From NCBI GenBank assembly GCA_963854835.1, contig OY978527.1:28785529-28849528 (forward strand): a stretch of 64,000 nucleotides of DNA, read 5' to 3'. This stretch comes from Megamerina dolium. Its lineage: Eukaryota; Arthropoda; Insecta; Diptera; Megamerinidae. Shown here in pieces: positions 22,484-34,000 of this stretch. A program made the translations under genes and the position numbers. Each line of letters opens with the position of its first letter. The stretch's first letter is position 1. The notes beneath the pieces are model-generated. The model saw only the letters and a list, made by a program, of their open reading frames with translations, was not told the DNA's origin and did not search any database.

Positions 22484-22605
22484 CGGCAAGGTATAAATCG
22501 GTCCAACGGTGTTGTAGTTGAAGCTGATTCAAATTCATTAAATAGATTACGTGCAACAGGACTGCAATGCTTCAATATACGCTTCTCATAATCGGGACTA
22601 AACAT
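22484..22605 (-). CDS. fzr: fizzy-related (Cdh1), first coding exon
   Basis: From the ATG at 22605 the exon encodes 40 codons and two extra bases: MFSPDYEKRILKHCSPVARN, then LFNEFESASTTTPLDRFIPC. This corresponds closely to the remembered N-terminus of Drosophila Fizzy-related, including the RILKH and DRFIPCR segments. The exon ends CCTTGCCG followed by a strong donor GTAAGT (22478-22483), so the intron is phase 2. Fzr/Cdh1 is a WD40 activator that recruits substrates to the anaphase-promoting complex; the C-box (DRFIPxR) begins at the very end of this exon and is completed across the intron. No WD40 exon is visible to the left, so the remainder must lie beyond position 1. A possible 5' UTR acceptor ends at 22609 (aatttag), four bases before the ATG. 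Confidence 0.92.
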
Positions 22606-23403
22606 TTTCTAAATTTTGTAATATATTTACTATTTTCTTATTGTAATTGGAGAAACAATAATACAACACTTGGATGATGCTAACACTGCTATTAAATTTA
22701 ATTTAAATGAAGCGCCAATGAAATTGTATAATTTCCTTTTCTTTCAAAATTTTTCAAAAATATATATCACAAATATATATGTATGTGTTATAATCCTAAA
22801 ATATATGCAATTGTCAAATGTATAATCTGCAAAGAAAAGAAAAAGAAAACGCAATAATTAGTAATGGGAGCCAATTATAGAGGTGGAGACAGAGGGAAAA
22901 TATGTTTGGCAAAAATGATGGAGAGGAAATACTAATGAGAGTTTGTTTTATAATTCTAGAGGTGATTCCTTGGCAGCTATGTAGTTATTGTCGATTTTCA
23001 CGTATTTTTAACTTCATTTTGTATAGCAGCACCTTCGGAAAAATATAGACGCGATAGACATAATCGAATTCATATATTAACCTCCTGGAGGTAGTTCCTG
23101 GAGAGCTATATGGATATTTGCCGATTTTCTCTTAGGCCAGTCACCTAAGAGTTGGAGATAAGGGGTATGTGAGGTTGGTGAGCATATTATGGATATAAAT
23201 CTAATAAAGGATTTGAATTAGACCCTTCTACAGGCGATTGCTGCGTATTTGTCGATATTTCTCGATTTTCAAGTGTATTTGTGTTCATTTTGGATTGTAA
23301 CTACATTAAGAAGTTAAGATAGAGAATCAATTAGGTTAGATTACGGTGGGCTCTCTCTCTCTCTCTGAGAGAGGACACGCTTAGGTCAGAAAGTCCCCTT
23401 GTG
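22606..23403. other. Upstream side of fzr exon, no feature assigned
   Basis: This should hold fzr 5' UTR, intron or promoter sequence, but no TATA box, initiator or second exon can be singled out. A (TC)n run with a short hairpin lies at about 23351-23373. Confidence 0.4.
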
Positions 23404-23645
23404 GTACCACCAAGCTGCTGTTCCAGTACAGTTGTGCATGTTAAATTTAGGACAGTATTAGAAGGAAGCTATTTATATTAGTGGGTACCAAAGGGCAGAA
23501 CCCTTAAGACATAACTTTTTCCGAGCTTTGTCACATATCTTTTTTAGTAGAGTTTTCATGCAAATTATTACTGCTAGAAGAAGCGCCAATTTTAATATTC
23601 CAGTTGTTCTTCAATCGGAGATTAAACCCACGACCTACAGTCCAG
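23404..23645 (-). repeat. SINE fragment
   Basis: A diverged copy of the tRNA-SINE body (gttgtgcatgttaaatttag, gacagtattagaagg) with a decayed head complement, ending around acgacctacagtccagaaaa. Confidence 0.75.
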
Positions 23646-23659
23646 AAAACCAATGCAAA

Positions 23660-23853
23660 TATAAGCCTCGAAGGGCTTTTTGGCCGAGCTTCTCTTCTAG
23701 TACTCTTGTGCGGAAAAAAAGCCATTGCTTGCCAACCGATGGGTACCGTTCGAAAGAAAAATCTTTTCAATATTAAAGTTGTGCTTCAACCGGGGATTGA
23801 ACCACGACCTACAGATCAGAAGGGCAACACACTAACCACTGAGCTATGACACC
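23660..23853 (-). repeat. SINE, internally deleted copy
   Basis: A second SINE copy adjoining the previous one. It has the tail piece (agcctcgaagggc), then a jump to the 5' half and a well preserved head complement ending gagctatgacaccc. The A box carries one change. Confidence 0.8.
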
Positions 23854-25130
23854 CTTGTTGTTGAAAGAATTAAAATGAATATATTTTTATCTTTCAGAAA
23901 AAGTACAATAATTGTTGAACTGACCACTCCGATGCCTGAATCCGGGATCTCATACACAAAAAAAGCAATTGAACTACAACACCCATCATAATATAAATTA
24001 CTAACATTTAAATACTATTTGGTTACGATCCCAACATGTTAAAAAGCATATTTTTCATGTTTACTTGTGGCAGCCAATACGTTTTCGCTAAGAAAAAAAA
24101 AAGTGTTCATCAAAATTAAACCAACAAATAAATTACAGAATTTATGTAAGAAGAAAAAAAAACTTTAAAATACAATAATAAAGAGCACTCGTGGTCACAC
24201 TAATCACAACACAACGATTCACAGTGAGAAATATGTGAATCATGACTAGAATAATTAGATACCAATAATGCAATTCAATTCAAGTCAATGTTTTGTTGGA
24301 TTCTGTGTTCGTTTTCTGCGTGACTAATGAATTTCTACCATTCTTAACTATGTCCATACGCTTTGAAATCTTTCTTTATCCATTCTATTTAAGCTTTTCA
24401 GTATTTGACTTATTGGTGGGTAAATCAATCAATGCGCTTGTCATGTTGAACAAATGTTTTGGTCGTACGATTTCGAATAATTTACTTACTTTCCTTAGAA
24501 GAAAACCTATATGACATGGCTTCTTATGTAAAGGCGTACACGAAAATATAATTGTACATATGAAACCTATATCCAATGTGGCTCTTTTCGCAAAACCGAT
24601 GATACTACAGTATCGCCACCCTGTATTCAATTATAATGCTATAAAAAAAACAAAATAATACTTTATTATAATTCTAATAAACAATTTGAAAATTGTTCCG
24701 CTTTTACACCTCAATTATGAACATAATAACCGCACGACAACGTCTTTAGCACACAAGAGAGTAAGTACCTTATATTGCTTCATTACCAATTACTTACAAG
24801 TATGTATGTACTTAGGTATGTACGTATATCTACTAACATGATATAAAATATACAACGATGTTGTTTAGATATGACATTTCTTTTAAATATGCAACTTTAG
24901 TTAACAGCAAAATCAACACTATAGTAATTATTTAACTGGACACAATGAGTGAACAGCAGATTATCACTGATCTGATATGGACATACAACAACATGAGCTT
25001 TTATATGGTGGTTAATTTAACAAGTATATAAGTATGGCTAATTAGAATTAGGATGTAGAAATACGGTGAAGTGAATAAAAACTTATACTCGTACTTGATC
25101 CAATTTCCAATTTATTGATCATACCCTATC
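23854..25130. other. AT-rich stretch, no gene seen
   Basis: No supported gene. A frame at 24385-24630 (minus) looks balanced but resembles no protein family I know and has no splice context. Confidence 0.4.
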
Positions 25131-25586
25131 GGGGGTGAACCAAACCAGTCTCAAACAATAGCACTTTAATTCTGCTCCATTACGTCAGAATTTTTTTTTT
25201 TACGGTGGTTTAAAATTTAGCTTTTTTAGTTTCAAAAGTAGAATCATGGAATTTGAAAAATTATATGTATAATTACATTTAGGATAGTTCTTGGCTTTGA
25301 ACATCTATAATAACATTTTTCGAAGATTTTTTTCTTTTCGTAAAATCCCTAACATAAAAAAGCCAAAAATTACCCATAGGGGTGGTAGTTAGAGGGTTAT
25401 AGGTCTCCGAAGACAAATGTAATTTTACATATGATTTTTCAGATTCCATGATTCTACTTTTGACGGAAAAAGCCAAACTTTAAGCCACTGTAAAAAAAAT
25501 TGTGACGTAACAGAGCAGAAAGGGTTTAGAGTTTTTGCTACTGAAGTCAAATATTATCGTTTGAGATTAGTTTGGTTCACCCCCAA
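25131..25586. mobile_element. Foldback MITE
   Basis: A 456-bp palindromic element. The left arm starts gggggtgaaccaaaccagtc and the right arm ends in the complement of tgggggtgaaccaaactaat. Homology between the arms extends about 140 bp inward (matching blocks around 25242-25256 and 25443-25457). It has no coding capacity. The superfamily is not recognisable from the ends, and no clean target duplication was found. Confidence 0.85.
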
Positions 25587-25794
25587 AACAATGATCCTCA
25601 AATTGTGTTATAGTGTAATTCATAAAATGTAATACAAGAATGTATTATTTAGAAAAGGGAAATCTTACTTGGTTTTGATCAATATTTAAAGAAAAAATGT
25701 AAACTTTCGTCCAAAGTTTCTACAATTTGTTTTTTTATGTCACCCAAATAATAAGAGAAGATTAAAATAGGCGCAATTCATAATTCAATTCATG

Positions 25795-26315
25795 TAATTT
25801 TGCCAAATACTCCCTTGAAGTTGTCAAATGATTGCGTCATGTTGTCAATCGTAAGCAAAAGGGGCACCCGTCATACGGATAGCTCTTTATATGCAAACAT
25901 TTTTGCTAAACTGAAATCATTGATTCATGTGATAAGCCTTTTCAAGCGCAAGCACCTTCATTAGCGACCATTTCTGGTGTGGTGATTTCAATTGGCCGAC
26001 CAGAACGTTCCGTAACACTTGTGCTGGTACGACCGCACCGAAATTGATTAAATCAGCGACGTATTGTTCCAATTGATGGTGGAGTACCCATAATTTTCGC
26101 ACACAAAATAGCGTTTAATGAGCACACAAAATTCACTTTTTTCCATTTTTACGAAATCCCTGTTTCAAATGGCTGTTACAAGAAAACCATTTGACATATC
26201 TGTCAAATGAGTCGGTTGCGTTCTTTTGAAAGATCCTTCTTAACGAGCAAAATGCTTTCATACTAAATAGAGTCTCCCTTATTTCAACTTTTAGGGACTT
26301 ATTTGCCCAGCCTCG
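25795..26315 (-). pseudogene. Irritans-type mariner, 5' part
   Basis: Read on the minus strand, the end cgaggctgggcaaataagtc lies at 26296-26315 next to TA. Then comes a leader and a frame starting MEKSEFCVLIKRYF. A gapped and frameshifted continuation follows, with FRCGRTSTSVTERSGRPIEI, then a piece equivalent to the linker (LSV, RVP, LLTID). It stops being recognisable near 25795. The catalytic domain is absent. It belongs to the same broad group as 15874-17400 but has different ends. Confidence 0.8.
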
Positions 26316-26317
26316 TA

Positions 26318-27054
26318 TACACAGTAGGGTGTATCAATTTTTCAAAAAAATGTCTATATAGGCATAACCTCGGTTCGATAATTTGCTTTTAATCAGTTGC
26401 ATACAAAAGCCGATGTTTTAAAAAAAAATTAATATAAAGAGATAAAAAGCGTGTGAGCTTCGTTAAAATCTTATCTTCAACCAACCTCCAAACGGGTTAA
26501 AGAAGTCTGGTCTAAGACATGACTGAGTTTGCGCGAACTTGGAATACCGAAAATTCTTACCACGCACCAAAACTAAGTCGGACTATGCTGCTTATATGGA
26601 AAATTTTGAACTTTTTTGTAAATAAATATTCAGAAATAAACAAAGAGTTAAAAAAATTGTTTATTATGTTTTTCTAGAAAAAAAAAAACAACAAAAATCC
26701 ATTTTCCGAGAAAAAATATTCCGAGCGGTATAATAAATTCCCCAGAAGGAAATTTTTACTTTTGACTTTTACTTAACATACGCTAGTCAAGAAAAAATTG
26801 ATAAAATTAGCCTCTTTATAAATACATAGTGGGAGGTCTTGCCGAAATAATAACTCAAGTCATAAAAATAATCAATAAAATATTCGAAACTAAAACATAA
26901 CTATTTAGCAGATTTTTTCTTCTGATCTCTAGGTTACCCCCTGCATAGGGGGTATGCCTTTGTAGAAAAGTTATTTCTGGATTCTAAGTAAAATCGTTAC
27001 ATCCTAATGCACAGTGATTCGATATCATACGACAAGACAAGGCAAAATCAAAAG
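26318..27054. other. AT-rich stretch, no gene seen
   Basis: No coding signal. The text immediately after the mariner end (gggtgtatcaatttttcaaa) looks like generic repeat sequence. Confidence 0.4.
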
Positions 27055-27163
27055 TGCTCTATTTTTCGCAGATTCTATTTGACAGATATGTCTGAACATT
27101 TTGGAGCTTTCTTTTGAAAGATGTTTCGTATTTCAATTTTCAGAGACTCATTTGCCAAACGTC
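27055..27163 (-). repeat. Solo mariner 5' end
   Basis: About 110 bp equivalent to the leader and terminal repeat of the mariner at 25795-26315. Shared text includes tttgacagatatgtctgaac, tcttttgaaagat and the end cgacgtttggcaaatgagtc (complement), followed by TA. Confidence 0.65.
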
Positions 27164-28014
27164 GTATCTACAATGATTTGATGCCATACAACAAGGTAAA
27201 ATCGGGTTTTTTCATTTCATAAACAAGTCTTTAATTTATCGCCAAAATTACCAAATTTGTTTGTTTTTGTACTATGGAAACAAAAATATTCCTATCTGAT
27301 TACTAAAAGACCTATCTTCGATTTTAGAGAAATAGTTATGTTTAATGGCATTAACGCCAAATAAATTTACATAAATCAAATAAAAGTTGAACATAAATAA
27401 ATCATATGCACTTAAATAAAATAAGCTAATGACCCATGATTCGCTCGAGTCAGATATGCAACCCAGAAGAACAATAATAATACAAATCAGCCAAATAAAG
27501 TAAAAAAACGAACAAACAAAAAATGATAATAAAATATAATGTACTCAAGAATCAGGGTTTGTCACCAGGGTACGTTCCAATTTGCTATATGACTAATATG
27601 CATTTTCAAAAATGCCTCTGATGTTAAGTCATGCAATACGATTACATACCTACCTATCTAAATTTTGTATATGTATTTAAATACTCGTACATAAGCAAAC
27701 ATGATATCTGCTACTAATGCAGCATTATCTATTTTCGTACTACATATGAGTAGTCGTACTGTGCATAAGATATATTTATGTAGACAAGTATGTAAGTCAA
27801 TGACGTCAATTAGTTTGTTGTGCTCAATTGAAATTATCTAAATATAGTATAGATATTGAATACAATCAAGTACAAACGCTACTTTATTTTAAGAACTTCC
27901 CGAAATATCAACGCAAAGTTCAATGTCCATTTTCTTTTTGTTTTCCTAAATTGTCATCATAATAAAAACTAAAAGATAAGCTCTTGAAAGGTTAAAGAGG
28001 CATGTGTGCATATA
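27164..28014. other. AT-rich stretch, no gene seen
   Basis: No gene or repeat boundary recognised up to the TA at 28013-28014. Confidence 0.4.
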
Positions 28015-28567
28015 CAAGGTGCGACAATTATGTATTAAGACTCGAACCATATCTCAGCAACCAAGCGCGCCATCTATGTGTGAGCACATGCTTCAACCTT
28101 TCTCTACTAACTGTCAAAATTTCATGGCATTTGGTTGACATTTAATGTTTATTGACATTCATTTTACAAGATGTTGAAATTTTAACATGAAATTTAACAT
28201 GAAATTTAACACACAGCACTCATTGTTCGTCAATTTATGGCTCGGCATCAGGTCTGTGTGTTGAATCACCCGCCGTATTCACCTGATTTGGCACCGTGCG
28301 ACTTCTTTTTGTTCCCAAAACTGAAATTGAAGTTGAAAGGATGCTTTTTTGATGACATTCAGACCACACAACGGGCTTCGACGAGGGCACTGGAGGCAAT
28401 TCCGAAAAATGAGCTGGAACACGCGTTTGAATCACTATTAAATCGATGTAACAAGTGTATTGAATCAGGAGGAGAATATTTTGAATAAATATATCGAAAA
28501 ATTAGCAGATATCGTGTTTTAATTGTGTTTTCTAGAAGCAGTCTTAATACATAGTTGTCGCACCTTG
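28015..28567 (+). mobile_element. Mariner deletion derivative, 553 bp
   Basis: Flanked by TA on both sides (28013-28014, 28568-28569). The inverted ends read caaggtgcgacaattatgta and, at the right, the complement of caaggtgcgacaactatgta. The interior joins the 5' leader to the last quarter of the transposase. The deletion joint near 28180-28212 contains a short direct repeat, acatgaaattta. Confidence 0.93.
28237..28488 (+). pseudogene. Mariner transposase, C-terminal fragment
   Basis: This frame holds NHPPYSPDLAPCDFFLFPKL, which includes the third catalytic Asp of the DD34D triad, and the C-terminus down to CIESGGEYFE and a stop. The HTH region and the first two Asp are deleted. The start at 28237 is simply the first ATG after the deletion joint. 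Confidence 0.88.
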
Positions 28568-28569
28568 TA

Positions 28570-29534
28570 CATATACTATTGTAACAGGAATGTTGGTATT
28601 AAAAAGTCGCCGATTAGGTCAACTCCACAATATTTTACAGAAAGACAAGCAAGTAATTGGCAGTTTGCTTCGATAGTCAAAATTCACAAATAAAACTCTC
28701 CACGAGCTCTGTGATAATTCAGTTACAAATAATTATGTTTAATTTTGATCAATATTCTAAATACATATGTTACTTTTTAATATAGAAAGAGTCAGAAATT
28801 ATTCGTATTTGAAGACAGGTGACGTCGATGAGAAAAGTTGACGTTACCGTCGTGTACATCGTGTTATCTGTCAAACGGTACCATACTGAATTTCAGACTG
28901 AATCTAGCCTTCAAACACATGTACTTTTTTTTATCAAATCTCGTATATAATTTTACCATGTCCCACAGAATACGCCATTTCGTTACGCCAATATTTTCAA
29001 CTGATTGCGATTGAAGCGAAGGAACGATATGATCTAATTAATACTTGAGGCGTGTTCTTAAGTGTTTTGTATCCAAAAACATACTAATTACTCTGTCAGC
29101 ATTATTTAAACAGTTTGAGTATAAGAAACAAATTTATTGGTCCCTATAGATTTTTGTAGCGATTATCACCTTTTCATCAGATTTTCTCAATCACGGACAA
29201 TCAGATTTTTAAGAAAATATGTCAAAAAATCATATTAGCCAGTAATTATGTTATGGCCTATAACTCAACTAATTATGTGTTCTTCATAGCACGCGTCATA
29301 AATCCTTTCATTGATAGTGAAATTCACTATCATTAGAGTTTACAATATTGCCTATACTAATGATGACATTTTTACACACTCAGCTTGACTTTCAATATTT
29401 AAACATAATTTGCAAAAACGGATTGACTATTTTTAACTCAGTAGTAGCAAAGCTCTTGAGTTATGGTAATGTTCTGAAAGAGCTCTTGAATTCTTCTCTA
29501 AGGTATTTTTAAAAAAGGAAATAAGGTACCAGCT
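28570..29534. other. AT-rich stretch, no gene seen
   Basis: No coding or repeat feature recognised. Confidence 0.4.
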
Positions 29535-30401
29535 ATGTTCATTCGCAAAATGCCATTAATAGAGAGCATACAAAAATGCTTACATATTTCAAATAGACAA
29601 CAAGCCATTTCCATACGTTTACGAGCCATGGGGAAGGTTCAAAAATTTGGAAAATGGGTACCCCATGAATTGAACGATAGGCACATGGAACGACGCCAAA
29701 ACACATGCGAAATCTTGCTTGCTAGACAAAAGAGAAAGTCATTCTTACATCTTGTGGTGACTTTGAGAATCATAAACGAAAAAAATCGTGGGTCGATCCC
29801 GGCCAACCAGCAACTTCTTCTCCAAGACCAAATCGCTTTGGACGCAAGACGATGCTGTACGTTTGGTGGGATCAGCAGGGTGTCATCTACTACGAGCTGT
29901 TGAAACCTGGTGAAACTGTCAATGCTCACCGCTACCACCAACAACTAGTGAAATTGCGCCGTGCTTTGGGTGAAAAAAGGCCTGGTTATGAACAAAGACA
30001 TGAGAAGCTGATTTTTCTCTACGACAACGCCCCATCCCACACGTCAAAACTGGTTCAAAACTACTTGGACACACTCAATTGGGAGGTGCTACCTCATCCC
30101 GCTTATTCACCAGACCTGGCCCCTTCTGACTATCGCCTGTTTTCGTCGATGGGTCACGCGCTCGCCAAACAGCACTTCGTATTCGTATGAAGATGTCAGA
30201 AAATGGCTTGACGAGTAGGTTGTCTCGAAAAATGACGAATTCTTTTGGCATGGTATACACAAATTACCCGAGAGATGGGAAAAATGTATAGCTAGTGAGT
30301 GCAAATACTTTGAAAAAATTAATTTTTGGCTTTCTATAAAAAAAATGTGTTAAATGTGTTTTTTTAACCGAAAAACATGGGATTTAAGCTTGTACACCTG
30401 G
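29535..30401 (+). pseudogene. Mauritiana-type mariner, 5'-truncated and frameshifted
   Basis: The first frame has RQQAISIRLRAMGKVQKFGK and WVPHELNDRHMERRQNTCEI, then breaks. At the first catalytic site a small deletion removes the GDEKW-type block, so VVT runs straight into the F-N-H-K-R-K-K-S-W segment in another frame. The next frame (29852-30190) retains the second Asp (FLYDNAPSHTS) and third Asp (LAPSDYRLFSSM), then a further frameshift follows. The right terminal repeat ends at 30401 before TA and matches that of the 5012-5557 element. No left terminal repeat is present. Confidence 0.88.
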
Positions 30402-30407
30402 TATTGT

Positions 30408-30960
30408 ATTGCAAACTTAATATAGTCAATAAAAAAAATTGTCCTGGGTCTTTCATCCTGAGTTGCAATCATGCCGCCTACTTTCGTTTTTTATAACAAT
30501 TTACTTGAATGCGGTATATGACGCGAATGGAAGAAATTGCTCTAGCAAAAAAGGTTTTCTGAAGACAATGGCGGACAACAAAGGAACGATCACGGATTAG
30601 ATGGCTTCTCATCGCTTAGAATTTTTAATTGGCGCCGTACGTAATAGAATCGATCCATCGGTTCTGATGGCTTGATAAGTCAGTAAGCAAGTAATACCTT
30701 TGGTGTTACTAAAATAGGCGATAATCAAGTTTTCAAGAAATTCGATCGTTGACTGAATAAATAAATAAAAAAAGCTATAGCTAAAAACGAATATTATGCA
30801 GAGCTGTTGAATTGATTCGACGCCGACTGACCGGTTGACAATATGGCAGCATTCTAAAAAAATTGCCCCTGTTCTTCTTACTGTTTCCAAACATGAATAT
30901 ATAGTTCGGTGGTAAAAGATTTGGCTACATCGTTGATCTTACAATGATCTTGATCTCCTT
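30408..30960. other. Stretch with LINE-like debris, no gene
   Basis: At about 30510-30640 the text (atgacgcgaatggaagaaat, gcaaaaaaggttttc, cggattagatggcttctcat) loosely resembles the GHVERMEE...RW end of the nested LINE at 12143-13025. It is too decayed to annotate as such with confidence. Confidence 0.35.
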
Positions 30961-30964
30961 AATT

Positions 30965-31090
30965 GAAGGTCTCTAAAAAATTGTAGAAACGTTGGACGAA
31001 TAGTATCGAGCAAACAGGAGACTATATTGAAAAATATAACACACGGCAAAATAGTGTTTCAATTTTCAGGGACATATTAAACCACCCTCG
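30965..31090 (+). repeat. Mariner 3' end relic
   Basis: The last transposase codons are readable as RWTNSIEQTGDYIEKYN, followed by a terminal repeat ending cagggacatattaaaccacc then ctcg at 31090. The ends resemble those at 26296-26315. Everything upstream is lost. Confidence 0.65.
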
Positions 31091-34000
31091 TTCACATGTC
31101 TACTAAGACAGGAATAATTTTTGTATGCAAATTTGTAGTAACTTGCATTAGGGTATTGAAGTTTAGGAACAATTAGACAAGGGAGTAAATTATATTTCGA
31201 ATTGTCACACCTTTGTAGTAAGAACAACTATCAATTTTGATTGTGTGGCGACTTTATGAGACACATATGGATGAATATAGTACATACATAACATACATAT
31301 ACATATACATATTTTCTAAATATAATATATCGAAAATTAAGCACTGAATATACAGAACACAATATAATTTTCCATTTTTTTTTTCGTACTCAAATTGAGC
31401 TTTATGCATATTCCATTGAATTTATTTTATGAGTCATTAAAGAAAACGAAAAATGAGAACACAAAAATAACAACAAGAAAATGAAACTTGAACGAAAAGA
31501 TAATTGCTTTAAAAATAGACAATAATCAAGTTTTCCAAATATTTGCCTACAGCATCTGCATTTCAATATTTAGTAGCAGAAATGGAACTGATATTTTAGA
31601 TGCCAGACATAAGTATGCCTTTCCCATAAACAATAATAAAGTTTCGGGAAATATGTACATGTAATCGGGTTGGTTTCATATTATTCTCTTCGCTATTATC
31701 TTAATGAACAGTGTAACATGGTGGTGGTAGTGGTGGTGGATTCTTAATTTTGGTTTGTCTCATAGTCTGCTGTAATCATTAAAATGGGGTGTGTATAGTG
31801 CATAGATACAGAGGTTGCTAACAACCACTACTACTCGTACTAACAACTTAAACCACCACATCCAACAACGAATTATAAACGACACACATTCACAGTACTT
31901 GGTATCAACATTCCTCTTTTTAAATAAGTAACCCAAACAAAGTACATTTCTTATCACACTGACAACAGTATCAGTTGTTTTGTTTCATTATTCATTCTTG
32001 TCATTATTAATAGTAGTAGGCAGCATTACATTTTTCCTTCTTCCAAATTATAATTATTTCTGATTTCAAATTGTACATAAATTCATTTTAATCTTGTGAA
32101 CTTTTCATATATATTTTGAGGTTTTACAATTTTTTCCCGTCGATCTTGGTGGGAAAACGGAAATCTGTGGTTTATGCAATAATGAACAATTTTGTTATTA
32201 TTAATATTTGTGCTAGCACATTAGCAATAAGCATTGTTGTTGCATTTAGTGATATTCTATGTGTATGTATCTACCTTGTATATAGCAGGTATGGGCACCA
32301 AGCTGGAAAACTAAATAAATAACTAAATGCCAACTTCTACTGGCATTCTTAGTTAATCACTACAATACAACAACATTACAATAAGTAAATGGAGTATAAG
32401 GGAGGATTTATGTCCAGACACTCACGGGAGAATCAATATTTAATCTCAAAGTAATATCAAGGACGAAATACGAAAATATAGGGTTCTTGAAAACAGAAGA
32501 TCTTCATGGAGATCATCACAAATCACAGGATTGTTGCAAAATAACTTATTGGGAAAATCACTGGTTTAGACATCTCTGGATGGACAGTCGATTTTTTCAT
32601 CATACACTATCAATATTATGGACCTAACTACCGTCAAACTTGCGACCATTTTTGTGCTAATACAGTAAATACACATTGCTTTGCCAACTGCAAACTTCGT
32701 TTGTGAAAATCGATTGTGAAAACTGCACCAGAAAACGTAGTTGCTATGAATAAATAATAAAATTTATATTTTCGAATTTTTATCGCACATTTTTAAATTT
32801 TAAGTCTATTATTGCGATATACCGTATACAAATGCAATTGTAGTGTCTCTCATATCAGGGAATACTCCCTATATATCGTACAATACAATGCAAAATTGTC
32901 ATCGAAATACTCCCCCTTTCTGGAGCTTATGCATGTATGGGGTTATAAAATAAATATGAATTTCTCATGCAACTTGCCTCTTCCAATCGCTGTACACATG
33001 TATATAAACGCTTCTTGTTTAGCTTCTTCCTAAATACATTTGTTTTGGATTTTAGTTTTTTTCCTTAATACGAATTTTCTCTGCACTTTGAAGTGCACGC
33101 GATAACTTAAACAAAACAATTTGTCTTTTCTCTATACTTTGTGTTCGCAATCACAGTAATTTAGTAACTTCAGACAAAATTGTTCAAATAAGTTTTAATG
33201 AACTGAAAAATATATAATATTGGAAAACAATTCTATTGGAAAATGTTACGTCGTTTTTGCCTATTTGTCAAACAGCTCGCGCACACACATTCACTGTACT
33301 TGGTCGCAGAATTTTCCTCGTGATTATTTAGTGACGTTTTCCCAAGATAACTCTTACCACGCGCACTTTTTTAATATGTACAATTTTCAGAAATATGCAT
33401 AATTATTCAAAACACAAAACACAATGTCATTATTTCCTTGCCGCAATCATTCGATAAGTTTCTCAAGGAAAACTACATTGACATGATTTTCCACCGACGG
33501 TACACAAATGCGTGCGAACAAAGCAAAAATAATTTGACAAATGCGCTTTTCATGTCAAATTAACTGTCAATAGCGAGTGAGTGAATGAGCGAACAACATA
33601 TACAACAACCAAAATAACAGAAATGTCAAATTTAAAATTACTTTTTAGTACAACTGTCATTTCGCATAAATTTTTACAGTAGAGTTGTATTTTTTTGTAC
33701 TAAGTTTTAGTGAAACGTGTTTTCAGTGGTATCAAAATTAAAACCAAAAATATTAAATTCATAGATATTCACGTGTTGTTGTTGTTGTAGCAGCAAGAAT
33801 ACGGAAATGCTTTGTTTTCTTCCATACAAAGCATTTCTGATGATTTGAATGGACCTTGGTCGAGTGCTTCCGGGACGTAGACCCGTCCAATCTATTCCGA
33901 TATTCATGTACCTTCAGGTGCAAAAGAATATATTAATCGTGAATTTGTAGTTCGATCAGTTATAATCCAGAACTAGTTTCACGACATATTAAACAAAATT

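Noticed and set aside
24385..24630. 81-codon minus-strand frame with balanced composition
   Set aside because: No recognisable family, no splice signals around it, and it overlaps another frame on the other strand; more likely part of an unassigned repeat.
30510..30640. Possible tail of the (TAAG)n-type LINE
   Set aside because: A few words match the C-terminal end of the 12143-13025 element, but too many changes prevent a firm call.
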